Assembly (NCBI GenBank): GCA_035236585.1
Contig: CP141127.1
Location: 67,933,495-67,997,494 of the forward strand
Length of the DNA stretch: 64,000 nucleotides
Source of the DNA: Warburgia ugandensis
Taxonomy: Eukaryota; Streptophyta; Magnoliopsida; Canellales; Canellaceae
Reading direction: 5' to 3'
Numbering within the stretch: position 1 is the first letter of the stretch; each line of letters starts with the position of its first letter. Below, piece by piece: positions 1-10,508 of this stretch. The notes beneath the pieces are model-generated. The model was not told the DNA's origin, did no database searches, and saw only the letters and a list, made by a program, of their open reading frames with translations. The translations under genes were made by a program, and so were the position numbers.

Positions 1-103
1 TCTTATGACACATGAAATGGTAGGGAAACCTACATCTCTAAACTTAAGAGGGGTCTAGTGTTGGATCAAAAAGCTCACCAACTCTACAAGGAGAAAACTA
101 TAG

Positions 104-335
104 TTATGCTTGCTCCCAAAGTTGTAACCCGTTTAGATAGTGAAAGAACTTGTCTTCATTCGACATGTCCTTTATGTCGAGCATTACTGTAGAAAATGCC
201 TGGATGTAGTCTCGGACCACTCCAACATTACATTCTCTAAGATCAGATTTATCAAGGAATGATGTGCCACCCACGACACATTACCAAGTAAGAAATGAGC
301 CTTCAACTTAGCCTTCAGTTGCTTTACAAGTCTAT
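104..335 (-). pseudogene. Ty3/gypsy gag fragment (Retrotrans_gag domain)
   Basis: Reading the minus strand gives the pattern of the plant Retrotrans_gag core. A segment reading LKAKLKAHFLLGNVSWVAHH is followed, after one frame change, by RDYIQAFSTVMLDIKDMSNE and then DKFFHYLNGLQLWEQA and a stop. This matches the family pattern of a basic stretch, a V/REYVKxFSxLMLDIxxMSEEDK core and a GLQxWAQ end. It differs from the gag just to its right, so it comes from another Ty3/gypsy lineage. No start codon, zinc knuckle or downstream pol is present. It is a relic cut by the window edge and by a chimeric junction near 490. Confidence 0.6.
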
Positions 336-489
336 ATTAGTCTTTTTTTGTAAACAAGCCTCTTATTATGATCAACATCTTCTGGACCCTTCCTTGAGAG
401 AACACATTTCCATGGAAAAATAGAACATCTTATAGTAATGCTTTGTAATGATTTTCATAGGAAATCCAAGAGCAACAAGGAAGCAGAAC

Positions 490-2290
490 ACATTAAGCTT
501 GCACTTTTGTGTGTAGAGCTCTTTAAGAAATTTGGCATAAGCAAGAGTGTCTTTAATAGCATTAAGTAATGAGATATTTATTTGAACATGCTCAAACACC
601 TCCATTATGTCATTGAAATTGGTTCCTTTCTTAACCATATTTAACAACTAAGAGAATGCATCTTTAGGCACATACAGTGCCTCCACTGTAAGCTCAGTAG
701 GAGGTTTTTGTCTTTTCTCTACCTCTTATGTTTTATTTAGTTCATTCTCCTCTATAATTTCCTTTATCTACCCTACTTTCTTATCAACCTAACGACCACT
801 GCTAAGGGTAGTTATGGTTTTTGCTCACTCATGTGCTCTACTTGAACTAGACTCTATTTTAAATTGGCCCTTAGGGTTTGGAAGTAGCTAACTAGGAAAT
901 TGTTCCTTTCCTCTCTCATTCAATGTAGCAACAACTGACTCATTTGCATTTTAATTTGGTAATAACTTGGGAATTGATAGTTGATCCCTGTCTACTCTCA
1001 TTCTAGATATTGTGTAAGCCTTATTCATCTCCTCTTCTTTCTTAAGAAGCAACTGTATATTCTCCTCAACTAATGGTTCCTTTGGTTGTTGAGGAATTTG
1101 AAAACAAGGTGGACATAAGGGAACTGAAGCTTTAGGAAAGTTTTGTGTAGGAGAGTTCATAGATGGACCTCCCTAGTAATTGTTCTTTGACCATGACAAG
1201 TTAGGATGCCTAGGCCATCTTGTATTATAAGTCTCAGAGTATCGATTATTACTAGGATTGAGATATGCATTTAGAGAATTTGCTTGTTCCAAAAGATGTT
1301 CAATGTACACACTATTAGATGGACAAGTTGAAGTTAAGTGTGTTGGGTTAGAACAAATAGCACAAACTCTTGTAAAGGTTTCATGAAGTCATCAAGTTTT
1401 GTATCAATTTTTTGGAACATATTTTCTACCTTGTCTACTTGTAGCACCAATGATTCAAATTTACAAGACATATCTGTGACCACTTCAATTTCATTGAGGC
1501 CTCCTTCTTTTGAGGTTAGGTATTCTTTCTCTTTATTAGAATAATCCCATTACTGGGAATTTTTAGCTAAAGTTTGAAAAAACTCCTAGGTCTTTATCTC
1601 ATTTTTTAATATAAGGACCCCTCCTCCACTGGCTCCATCTACCATCTTTCTATTTTGAAGTGTAAGTGCTTCATACAAGTTCTAAAATTTTTTCCATTTA
1701 TTAAATTTAGGGTGGGGACACTTTTGCAGTAAGTCATTGAACCTTTCCTAGCATTCATAATATTATTCATCATCTCTTTGCTGGAAATTAATAATCTCCC
1801 TACAAAGGGAATTTGTCTTATGGATGAAAAAGAATTTGCTCAAAAACATTTTAGACAACTCGTCCTATTTGGTAATGGAACTGGCCTCTAAAGAGTTTAG
1901 CTATGATTTGGCCTTATCTTTCAATGAGAACGAAAACAAGCTAAGTCTAATAGAATCATTTGAAATATTTTAGAATCTAAATGTAGTGCAAATATCAACG
2001 AATTCCTTGAAATGTAGGTATGGATCTACTCTCTCTCGACCAAAAATGCTGGGAGTAGCTATATGACTCCATGTTTAAGTTCAAAGTGGTCTGCATTGGT
2101 GGGTGGTAAGGTGATGCATGATGGGGTCTTTAATTGAAGTGGTGCATAGAAATCTCTTATTGCCTTGTGCTAAACTATTGTTAGTGGATTGGGCATGGGG
2201 TTAGGAATTTGATTTCTCACCCATTGCCGACGGGTATGTTCAATCTTAGGATCTCATGGTACTAACTTAGTGTTTTGAGATCGACAATCA
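490..2290 (-). pseudogene. Athila/Tat-like gag-protease remnant (copy 1)
   Basis: This is a decayed gag running leftwards from about 2290. Near 2250-2050 it resembles the N-terminal gag motif (IRDFYAPLQL, then ELKHGVI..LLPAF). At about 2050-1800 the Retrotrans_gag core reads DSIRLSLFSFSLKDKAKS, then LNSL, KFFFIHKTNSL and IINFQQ. A CCHC zinc knuckle, CAICSNPTHLTSTC, lies at about 1323-1364. A proline- and glutamine-rich linker follows (1160-951). The region before the protease reads [13 protein letters not shown] then [16 protein letters not shown] (about 640-490). Internal stops and frameshifts are frequent. The protein is colinear with the copy at 44033-46003. In an intact element it would form the capsid and nucleocapsid and carry the aspartic protease. 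The protease active site is lost here because unrelated sequence begins near 490. Confidence 0.75.
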
Positions 2291-3112
2291 TGCATGAACT
2301 ATAATGAAAAGCCTATCTATATGATGCAAACTAGCTCTAAATGTGACTCCTAACTCTATATGGTACACAATCAATTCTTATAGTTCACTAATGAGCTGTT
2401 TTGATAATCTTTGTTAATCTATAGGGTGGTAGCTTTTAGATCCAGATCTAGACAGCTCATCCATTTATCCAGGCTCGACTATTAATTATTAGTTAGGTCC
2501 TACTCAAGGTGGTTAATTAAATTCTCATGGAAGGAGGCATTTATACCTCAACAACCATCAATGAAAGAGTGGGAAAATCACTTGGATTTTGGATGCCTAC
2601 TATGACCACAATGTTTAATATCCACTAGAGTGACAATAGATATCATCTTTCAAAAAGGTTCCTACAAGCTTGAAACTCTAAGTCTCCATCTACTTAATTT
2701 TAAATTAAGCTTTAAGTGCTGGGATCACGAACATACAAGGATTAATTGGATTGCCTGGGTGGGCCAAGGATCTGGCAATGAAATCTAATCCTTATCTTAT
2801 GAGTGTTCTTGTGGGGCCCTTACTATCATTGTGTTCCATTCACCATAAAGAAGTAAACATGCAATGCAATACAAGGAAAGGAAATTGATGCCTACTTATA
2901 TACTAGTTGATAAAGGATCCAAGCCTTAATAGGCAAAGCACTATAACTAGATAGCATATGCCTTAGTTATTGTGTGCTTAGGCTAACCTTTGTTAAATAG
3001 GTGCAATCTAATGCAATAACCCTAAATAAGATGCAATAAGTGTAGTGAATGACCTTAAACTATATGAATTACACAACCATCCAAAATGTACATTACACAA
3101 AATGTCACTACA
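2291..3112 (-). other. Untranslated leader of the Athila/Tat-like element (copy 1)
   Basis: There is no coding sequence here. The segment aligns with 46004-47130, the leader of the second Athila/Tat-like copy. Shared landmarks are the GGGCCAAGG motif near 2761, the clause about first-strand GATCTAGACAGCTC near 2445, and the end near 2890. The 2415-2890 portion is also related to a block inside the family-C LTRs (39585-40100, 49410-49870). The leader is interrupted at 3113-3117 by insertion of a solo LTR. Confidence 0.6.
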
Positions 3113-3117
3113 CTAAG

Positions 3118-6067
3118 TGTGACAACCCGAGTTTTCAAATGTAATTTTAAATACAAACTAATTTCTAATGCAGGATTGATCCAATTTGAAATAATTTTTG
3201 TAAAAATAATGCAATGTAGTAGAAAATCTCTTCTTTTAAATTCACTTTGAAAAACCTCGAGTGTCATTTTTCTTTTCTAAAAAATAAGGATTTTTGGTGA
3301 AATGAGCCTCATTTCTACCAAAAATCTGGCAGAGTTTCCTCTATTTTTCAGACATATGACATTTAAAGCATGTCATTACAACGTACTTGATAAAAATTTG
3401 TTGGCAATTTTAAAATATAAATGGAGACTCTGTCTCCTTTTCATACGTCTAACAAAAAAAAAAAATTTACATCAACACAACACACCCAGAACCTCCACAA
3501 CACAAGCTAGTCACATAATTCTTCCAAATTCCCATAATCACATATAATGCACTCTCTTTCTCATTTCTAATATGATAACTTCAATTCAAAGACCAATTCT
3601 TACCTATCCTCTTCCAAAGTATACGTTGGCGCACTCCTGTCAACATGTTGCTCCTAATTTTTGGAAGCCCCTTATTCTGAGACACTATCAACATGCCAAA
3701 CCTGCTACTATTCTCTATATCTGAGGCATTGCAAACTAAAGCAATGCCTCAGCATGCATTCACCTGTGTAGGTGGAATAAGAAACAAATTTTTATATAAA
3801 TAGAAATCATGATAATTATATATAGATCAATTTAGCCATGTTGAATCATGCAAACAACAATTCAATTATCATTTAACTTGAAATCATTCAACATTATCAA
3901 AATCATGAATCCATGCCAAAATGGAAGGAATACCAATGCATCAATACAAAACACATTCTTTGAAATGCAAAGTATACAGTCACATGTCAAACTTACAACT
4001 CATTTACATTTCCTAATACCAGTCTTCGCTCTTATGAGCCATTTCACATATCAAATATCAATGTGTTGTTGCGTGTATCAAGTACACAGTAAACAATACT
4101 ATCCTCTTTGGCGCAGTGGGTTAAACCCAAAGACACACCTTAAGGTTTTACTCCTAAGAGACTGGTAGCTTGTCCAGCCCGAAGGCCCACCCACATCATA
4201 ACAATCCCTCAGAATGCATCAAATTCCCCAAACAATGGGGCTTAGGTACTGGTAGCTTGTTTAGCCAGGAACCGGTAGCTTGTCTAGCCTGAAGGTTTGG
4301 CACATCATAACAACTCCATGGCTCGCCCACATCATAGCGACCCCTTTCATTCTTATGAGCCATTTCACAAATTCTTGGTATCAGTCTTACATTTCTCTCA
4401 CGTGGTTCACAATAATGCATAGCTTATGCATAAACAGTTTAATCATGATTCAATTTCAACATGCACATTCATCTTATCTTTTGTATAAACATAAAAGATG
4501 AATTTCAATGCTTGAAATTCATAAACACATGCATATATAGAGAAAATCATAGCAATCTTAATTCCACCTACCTCAAATGGAGATCTTTAGGTTCTTTGAA
4601 GCAAATAATATCTTTAGTTTGCATAAGTGCTCTCGATCAATCACACCTCTATAACAATACAAACACGCATTTAGATATACAATTATAGGACTTCTCTTAG
4701 CTTTTCCAATATGAAAACTCCCTCTACATTAGTCCCTGACACTAGTCGTCACACAAGGTGACATGACAGTGCTTATTTATATGCTAAGAGTGTTTCATTA
4801 GCTATTGGTTGATAGCTAGTTGAATGACAAGCAGTTACTGGATTTCTAATCCACACCATTGGCCCTGGATGGGCTACCCACTACTCTTCTTAAGTGACTG
4901 CAAGTCACTTTCACTGTTTAGTGGTCTTAACCCTTGATTCCTATCCAGATCAACTCTTGGGTTGGAGCTGGGTCTTATTTTCCATGCTACAGTCTTCAAT
5001 ACAACCTATAATTGTAATCCTAAATCAGACTGCTATAATGAGCATCATGAACAGTTCATGTCACCCAATTTTCATTATAAGTTTATCCAAATTCCATACT
5101 TTACATCATATCCAAGCTAATTCAATGTTCAAGAATCCATCTGTAACCACTAATCATTGATCTGACATCACAAGGTGTCTATTAAAATAGTGGCAGATCA
5201 GACGGCCTATATCATTCGTTTTATTTCACTTCAAATTCATATAATTCTAGTCATCCTATCAATTTTAATCATCTGTGGTGTCTGATTATCGATCAGACAT
5301 CACAAAGTTACTGTGTGAACAATATCCGATCAGAAGGCTGAGATTGTTCGATCAGTTTATAACCAAAATTATCAATTTTGTGCTAAATCAAAGATAGTTC
5401 ATACCTATATTATGCTTATCTAAGCATGGATGGAAGAATTAATAGCTAGATCATCACCAAAACTAAAATCTAGCATAAAATGCATGGATTTAACAAAATT
5501 CCACAAATCCGAAGTTGGGTTTTGTAGATCTTACCTTCGAGACGCATACCTATGTTCTTCCCCCTTAGGAATGGGTTGGATTGGCTCTGATTTGTCAAAA
5601 ATCCTCCAAACCTGGGCGTGCGATGATCTCCTCCTCGATCTATAGTCCATATCATCTCAGATTTCCCCTTAAACTTAAGGGTTTTGCTTGCCTCTCTAAG
5701 TTGCACAAATTGACTGGCTTAGGATCGTTGATCTGAGCCATCATCTTCTTCGGTGACTTGCTACAACTCCAATGAACACTAAAACTTGGTATTTCTCCTC
5801 CTTCACTGGCATGCCAGTCTTCTCCGGTAGCGTAGCATTCTCCCCCTCTCTCCTCTCCTTCTTATACATCTTCCTTCTCCTCTCCTCCTCTTCCTTCCCT
5901 GCAGAGTTTCCCTCTTTGTTGAGTTTTTTTTCTGGTCTGTTGAGTGTGGGAAAGACAAACCCGATGTCTGTCAGGTTCACTTAATGGGAGGGGGGGTGCT
6001 AGTATCAAATCTGGCCCCCCTTCTATTTAGGCTTTTCTTTTTCTTTATTTTTTTGTGAGATGTTACA
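3118..6067 (-). mobile_element. Solo LTR, family B, with CTAAG target duplication
   Basis: The 2950-bp segment begins TGTGACAACCCGAG and ends TGTTACA, so read on the minus strand it has TGTAACA...TTGTCACA termini typical of plant chromovirus LTRs. It is flanked by identical 5-bp duplications, CTAAG at 3113-3117 and 6068-6072. No gag or pol lies inside, so it is a solo LTR left by recombination between two LTRs. Internal features include a perfect 12-bp stem-loop at 3721-3752 and short degenerate repeats at 4110-4420 (GGTAGCTTGT and CACATCATA recur). It splits the Athila/Tat-like leader. Short ORFs inside it look like chance. Confidence 0.9.
3721..3752 (-). other. Perfect 12-bp inverted repeat in LTR family B
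   Basis: CTGAGGCATTGC, an 8-base loop (AAACTAAA) and GCAATGCCTCAG form a perfect hairpin. A hairpin with the same outer CTGAG/CTCAG frame but different paired bases sits at the matching place in family-C LTRs (38223-38260, 47591-47628, 62254-62291 and 43444-43475). This suggests conserved structure rather than conserved sequence. Its role is unknown; an R-region or polyadenylation role is a guess. Confidence 0.7.
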
Positions 6068-6072
6068 CTAAG

Positions 6073-6500
6073 ATAATAAAAAAGAGCGAGAGAAACTTAT
6101 CGTAAGGTTTTTGATGAAGATCAAGTGTCTAGAACCATACCCCACACTTGGCCTATATTATTACAACCCATTTAAAATTAAAGAAATAATTGCAAATTAC
6201 AATGGGGCCTCACTACAAGTTTACTTAAAAATAGAAAAATCTAATATAAGAAAGTGAGGACATCTTAGTTAAGTTGATAAAGCTTTGACACATAGGATCA
6301 TTGTCGCTCCTTTTACCAAATTCTCCTCACACAAAAATAAAGAAAGATGGTAAATTTGTCAGGAATTAGCAAAATATGCAAGAATGACACAAAAACCCTA
6401 ATCCAATGCAACCTAAAATTAAGACTGGAGATAAATAATCTAGACAAAGATCCAACCACAAATCCATTATGATTCCTTAGCAACAATGGCAAAAACTTGG
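6073..6500 (-). other. Leader remainder and decayed primer binding site of Athila/Tat-like copy 1
   Basis: This sequence is homologous to 46760-47130: both mention the CCCCACACTTG / CCCACACTTG stretch followed by CTATATTATTACAACC. Next to the LTR boundary, the minus strand reads GTTTTTGCCATTGTTGCTAAGGA. It resembles the Athila/Tat primer site (consensus TGGCGCCGTTGCCGGGGA) after loss of its CpG sites. No coding potential is seen. Confidence 0.5.
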
Positions 6501-7600
6501 TGTAGCTTTAAAATTACTCACAAGTGCAAGAATCAATGTAGTAATTTGCACATGAGAGAGGTCGATCCCTCAAGGAATCTCACAGAATTTTCAATTATTG
6601 GATCTTATTTAGATTTCTTGCCTAGGCAAAGAGAGATGGGTTTTGATTAAACTAGGAATTTAAACAACATGGAAAGGGAAACATGCATAAAATTTAGAAA
6701 ATGACTTAAGCAAACTACATGCATTCAAGAAAAGAAACTAATGTAAAGCTAGAATGAACGAATCTAGGAACCTTTATTTAAGCAAACTTGCTAAAAATGA
6801 AACTTTCATAAACTAATGCTTTCCTAAATCCTAAAAATTTCTACGAATAAAACTTTCTAAAACTAAATTAATAAACTTTCTAAAGATAAACTAAGATGCA
6901 AATAACTAAACAAGTAATGTTAAACTATAAACAAGGGAACCAAAAACCACTTAAACGAAAATCACCCAATTACCATGTGCATGGCCCATGGAGTTGTGCA
7001 CATGGTTCATGACTAAGAAGATAATAAAATGCATGACTTAAAAGCTTGATAACATGGGATCTAATCAAAATAGTAACTAAACTAACATAAAAGATAAATG
7101 CTTTCCTAAGGAATCAAGCAAATAAGATGTATGGACCACTGGAAATTATGCATAAATCATGAAAGGTAAAATTCTAAAAGCATGGACTGCATGAAACTTA
7201 ACAAAGCATGGAATGATATGGTGCACGTGATTCAAGGCATGAAACATGATCATAAAACCAAAAATTTAATTAACTTCAAGCATGGAAGTAACCAAGAGAA
7301 ACTTTATATGGATCATTACTTTATTTGATGGAATTTGGTACATGAATGGTGCACATATACATAGAGAGCAAAGCTAAAAATTTTGAACTATTTTAATGCT
7401 TAGAACTTGATTCAAATCAAAGACTAAACACACTCCAACAATATCAAACTATTCTCTTATATCATGCATGTGAAACCCAAAACAAAAATAAAGAGAGTAA
7501 GAGCATGAAGATGGGAAAGAATCAAACAAAAAGTAGTCCTAAATCTAAGTGACAAACAAGAAAAAGATGAAGGGGAAACAAAAAGATTCAAAGCTACTAT

Positions 7601-10301
7601 TGTAACGCCCGAGCAATTTACGCTATTTTTAACAAAACTTGGACATTCTATGGGAAATAAACTGTGTTGAATGTTTTACTTTATTTAAAATAGTAAATGA
7701 AGGAATTTGTAAGGAAACTTGGTACCATTAGATTCTACTCAAAAAATGGAATCCAACACCTCAAAGAACGCCAAAAATGGAGTTCGTATGAAGAAGTTAC
7801 GGCCGTTTAAAGATTAGGGGCATTTCTGTAATTTAAACAAAAAAATTGAAAAAGACAGAAAACGCAGGGGGCCGTTTTGATAACAGCACCGCATCGTCTT
7901 CTTGCTCTAGACTTCTCCAGAAACCCTGTTTCCAGAGGTTTCTGCCACTGCCATTAGCAGCACCGCCATAGCAAGGCTATAAAAAGCCCTATCTCCCCCT
8001 CTCCAAAACACGATTTTTTTGGTCATTTGGGACTGGGGTTTCTGGCAAAAATCGAAAACCTAGTTTCCCTGCGATTTTTGGCAACGGCCAAACCCGAGTC
8101 AGGCCGGCCATTCCCATCTCCCCCCCTCCCCTTTTATTCCTCTGGCCTCATCGGAAGTTGGGGTTTTCCCCCTTCTTCATGGGTTCCGGACAACACTGAT
8201 TTTCGGCAGGCATAGAGGGAAACACACAACTAGAAGAAGGGCATCCCCAGCTACCCAGGTAAAGCTTCTCTTTCCCTTTCTCTCCGTTTCACTTCCCCCA
8301 GGCCAGATCCATGCCAGATCTAGTCTTTTCCTAGCCGGAGAAGACGAAGCCGGTTCCAGCCAGCCCTATACGAACTAGGCGTCCTAGGGACACCATACTT
8401 CACGTGAGCCTGGGAAAGGATCCCTGGGATAGGTTCCAAGTGTATGACAGTACGTACACTGTCCCAGGTGCGGCCTTCAGGTGCGCACGCAATGTGGGGC
8501 ACGGGTCCTGGCTTGACCGGGATGCACGGGGTGCCCTGGGAGCTGAGATGCGCCATGCTACACCAAAGGTGCGTCCATGCGATGCCATCCAGGATGCACG
8601 TCATAGCGTATTGCTTCAGTAGCCATGTGCGCGTACAAAACGTGGTCCCTGGCACGGCCTTTGGGAGCTCACGCATGTGAGGCAGTCACGGTTCAACCAG
8701 GATGCACGGGTGTCCTGGGAACTGGGACACGTGGACCTAATGAGACTATAAAGTTAGGATTAGAGGACAACTTACAGACTTAACCATTGAATAGTAGATC
8801 CACATCATAGGATCTAGCCTGACAATGAATTAGGCAAGGACCCATGGATCCTAAAAGGCAAATCTAGCGATCTAATTTCTAAAAATAGATCAAAATTGAT
8901 AAGGACTCCTTGTATCCATTCATATCCAGGAGTTTATAAATGAGACCTAGGGACGGGTTGAGTGATGAAGGACGTGACTCCAGGAGACTTCGAGGTAGGT
9001 GTTCTATCGCTACTAGACTTTTAAAAAGAGTCATGATCGTTTTGAGAATGCATGTTTCAAGTTTAAGTTATATGACTTGTTTAGCATGACTTAATTTTAT
9101 AAACGAATTCAGCATGCATATGACAAATACATTATGCATAGACATGTTTTGTAAACAATTGCATATATTGCATGATTTGTGAGCATTGAGTTTTTGAAAG
9201 ATTGCATGTCCTTGAGGGTTACCAAAAGATGCTAGAGTGTCCAAAAGACGCTGGGTAGGCAGTAGTGAGGGCCAGGCAGTTGTGAGGGACCCAAAGAGGA
9301 CAAGTTTTGAAAAAGAGGTTTTTGCTTGTTTGATCATATATGATTTGAGCTAGTAAGCTCGTGGATGCTATGCCGAGAGGTCTTGGTTGGCCTCCTAGCC
9401 TCTACCACTATTAGGTGGAATGGGTACCACGCCCAAAAAGGGCATGTCCCTACGTCCACTGCATGTGGTACAGGGGGCTACCACTGGTGTCACGGCACTG
9501 GGTTGATGTGTCATATGCCCTGTGGAGGCTATGACCGAGTGTCCTCAAGTACCCGGGGACCACACGGCGGCGAGGTCGTGGGCATAGTGGGCCTTATGGT
9601 TTGAGGATTTACTTGCATTATGCATATGGCATGACAGGAGGTTGGTCGACCATACCATATATCCATGAGTTGGATTCAGTTGAGCATCGTTATGTTTATG
9701 ATATATATATATATATATATATATGGTACTTTCGACTTGGATTATGCGATTCTTTAAATCGTCAGTATTCCAATTCGACAATGGTTTTTAATATCGATAT
9801 TGAACATGATTGTTCAAACGTGCACATGTTTTAAAGAGCATATGATTTTAAACGTAGCATGCATTGTAAAACTAGTAGTGATAGACTCCTACTGAGTATA
9901 GTATATACTCACCCAATCCTTAACATTTTTCAGGATGGCTCCATTCACGAGTAGGGGACGCCTATGTTAGTGCTACGAGCAAGTAAATCAAAAGGAGACA
10001 ATCATACATGTAAGTAAACACTCTACCCTTTGGACATGTATTTGTATTTATTTATAGTTGGGCTGTGAGCTGTGACTGGATAGACCTGGGAAAAACATTT
10101 ATGATTTCTGAAGTTTTTCAAAAACTACTTTAGTTGTTGTAAAAGCAAATAACACTCGGGGTTTTCAAAATGAGTTTAAAAATAAAAAGATTTTCTGCTG
10201 CATTGCATGATTTTCTAAAATGGTTTTCAAATAGGAATGCATCCCGCCTTAGGAATTAGATCTTGCATTTAAAAATGCATGGGAAAACCCGGGTCGTCAC
10301 A
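7601..10301 (+). mobile_element. Solo LTR, chromovirus family A1, with ACTAT target duplication
   Basis: The 2701-bp segment begins TGTAACGCCC and ends CGGGTCGTCACA. It is flanked by ACTAT at 7596-7600 and 10302-10306. The right third (about 9060-9920) is strongly similar to the chromovirus 5' LTR at 52720-53560. It has a TATA-like box at 7978-7986, a GC-rich U3/R region (8080-8730) with an imperfect direct repeat, a (TA)n tract at 9701-9724, the palindrome ATATCGATAT at 9791-9800 and the hairpin GAGTATA/TATACTC at 9894-9910. No internal element genes remain, so it is a solo LTR. Confidence 0.92.
7978..7986 (+). promoter_or_regulatory. TATA-like box in LTR A1
   Basis: TATAAAAAG lies about 375 bp into the LTR, just upstream of a GC-rich stretch. 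The related LTRs have TATAAATAG at comparable places (51796-51804 and, on the minus strand, 16725-16733). It is the likely U3 promoter core of the parent element. Confidence 0.5.
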
Positions 10302-10508
10302 ACTATCCTCTTGGCTGTCACCACATGAGGAAAGATAACTTTGATCTTGAAGAATCAACTAAGAAAATTAAGAGAATTAGAAGCAAATGCGAAAGGAGAA
10401 CTAAGAGGAACTTAAGAGTAGAAAACTTAAACAACAAAGAATGCAATATACAATCAATGAAAGGAAAAATTAAAGTAAAGTACTAGCCTAGAATCAAAAA
10501 TACAAAAC

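Noticed and set aside
3302..3547. Small plus-strand open frames inside solo LTR B
   Set aside because: They lie in a noncoding LTR with TSDs and carry no motif; the same holds for 3848-4168 and 4894-5160.
4110..4420. CRISPR-like or satellite array from recurring GGTAGCTTGT words
   Set aside because: The spacing is irregular and there are only three copies; it is an internal LTR duplication in a plant genome.
8320..8680. Overlapping open frames on both strands in the GC-rich part of LTR A1
   Set aside because: GC-rich LTR sequence lacks stop codons by composition; frames are not conserved in LTR A or A2.
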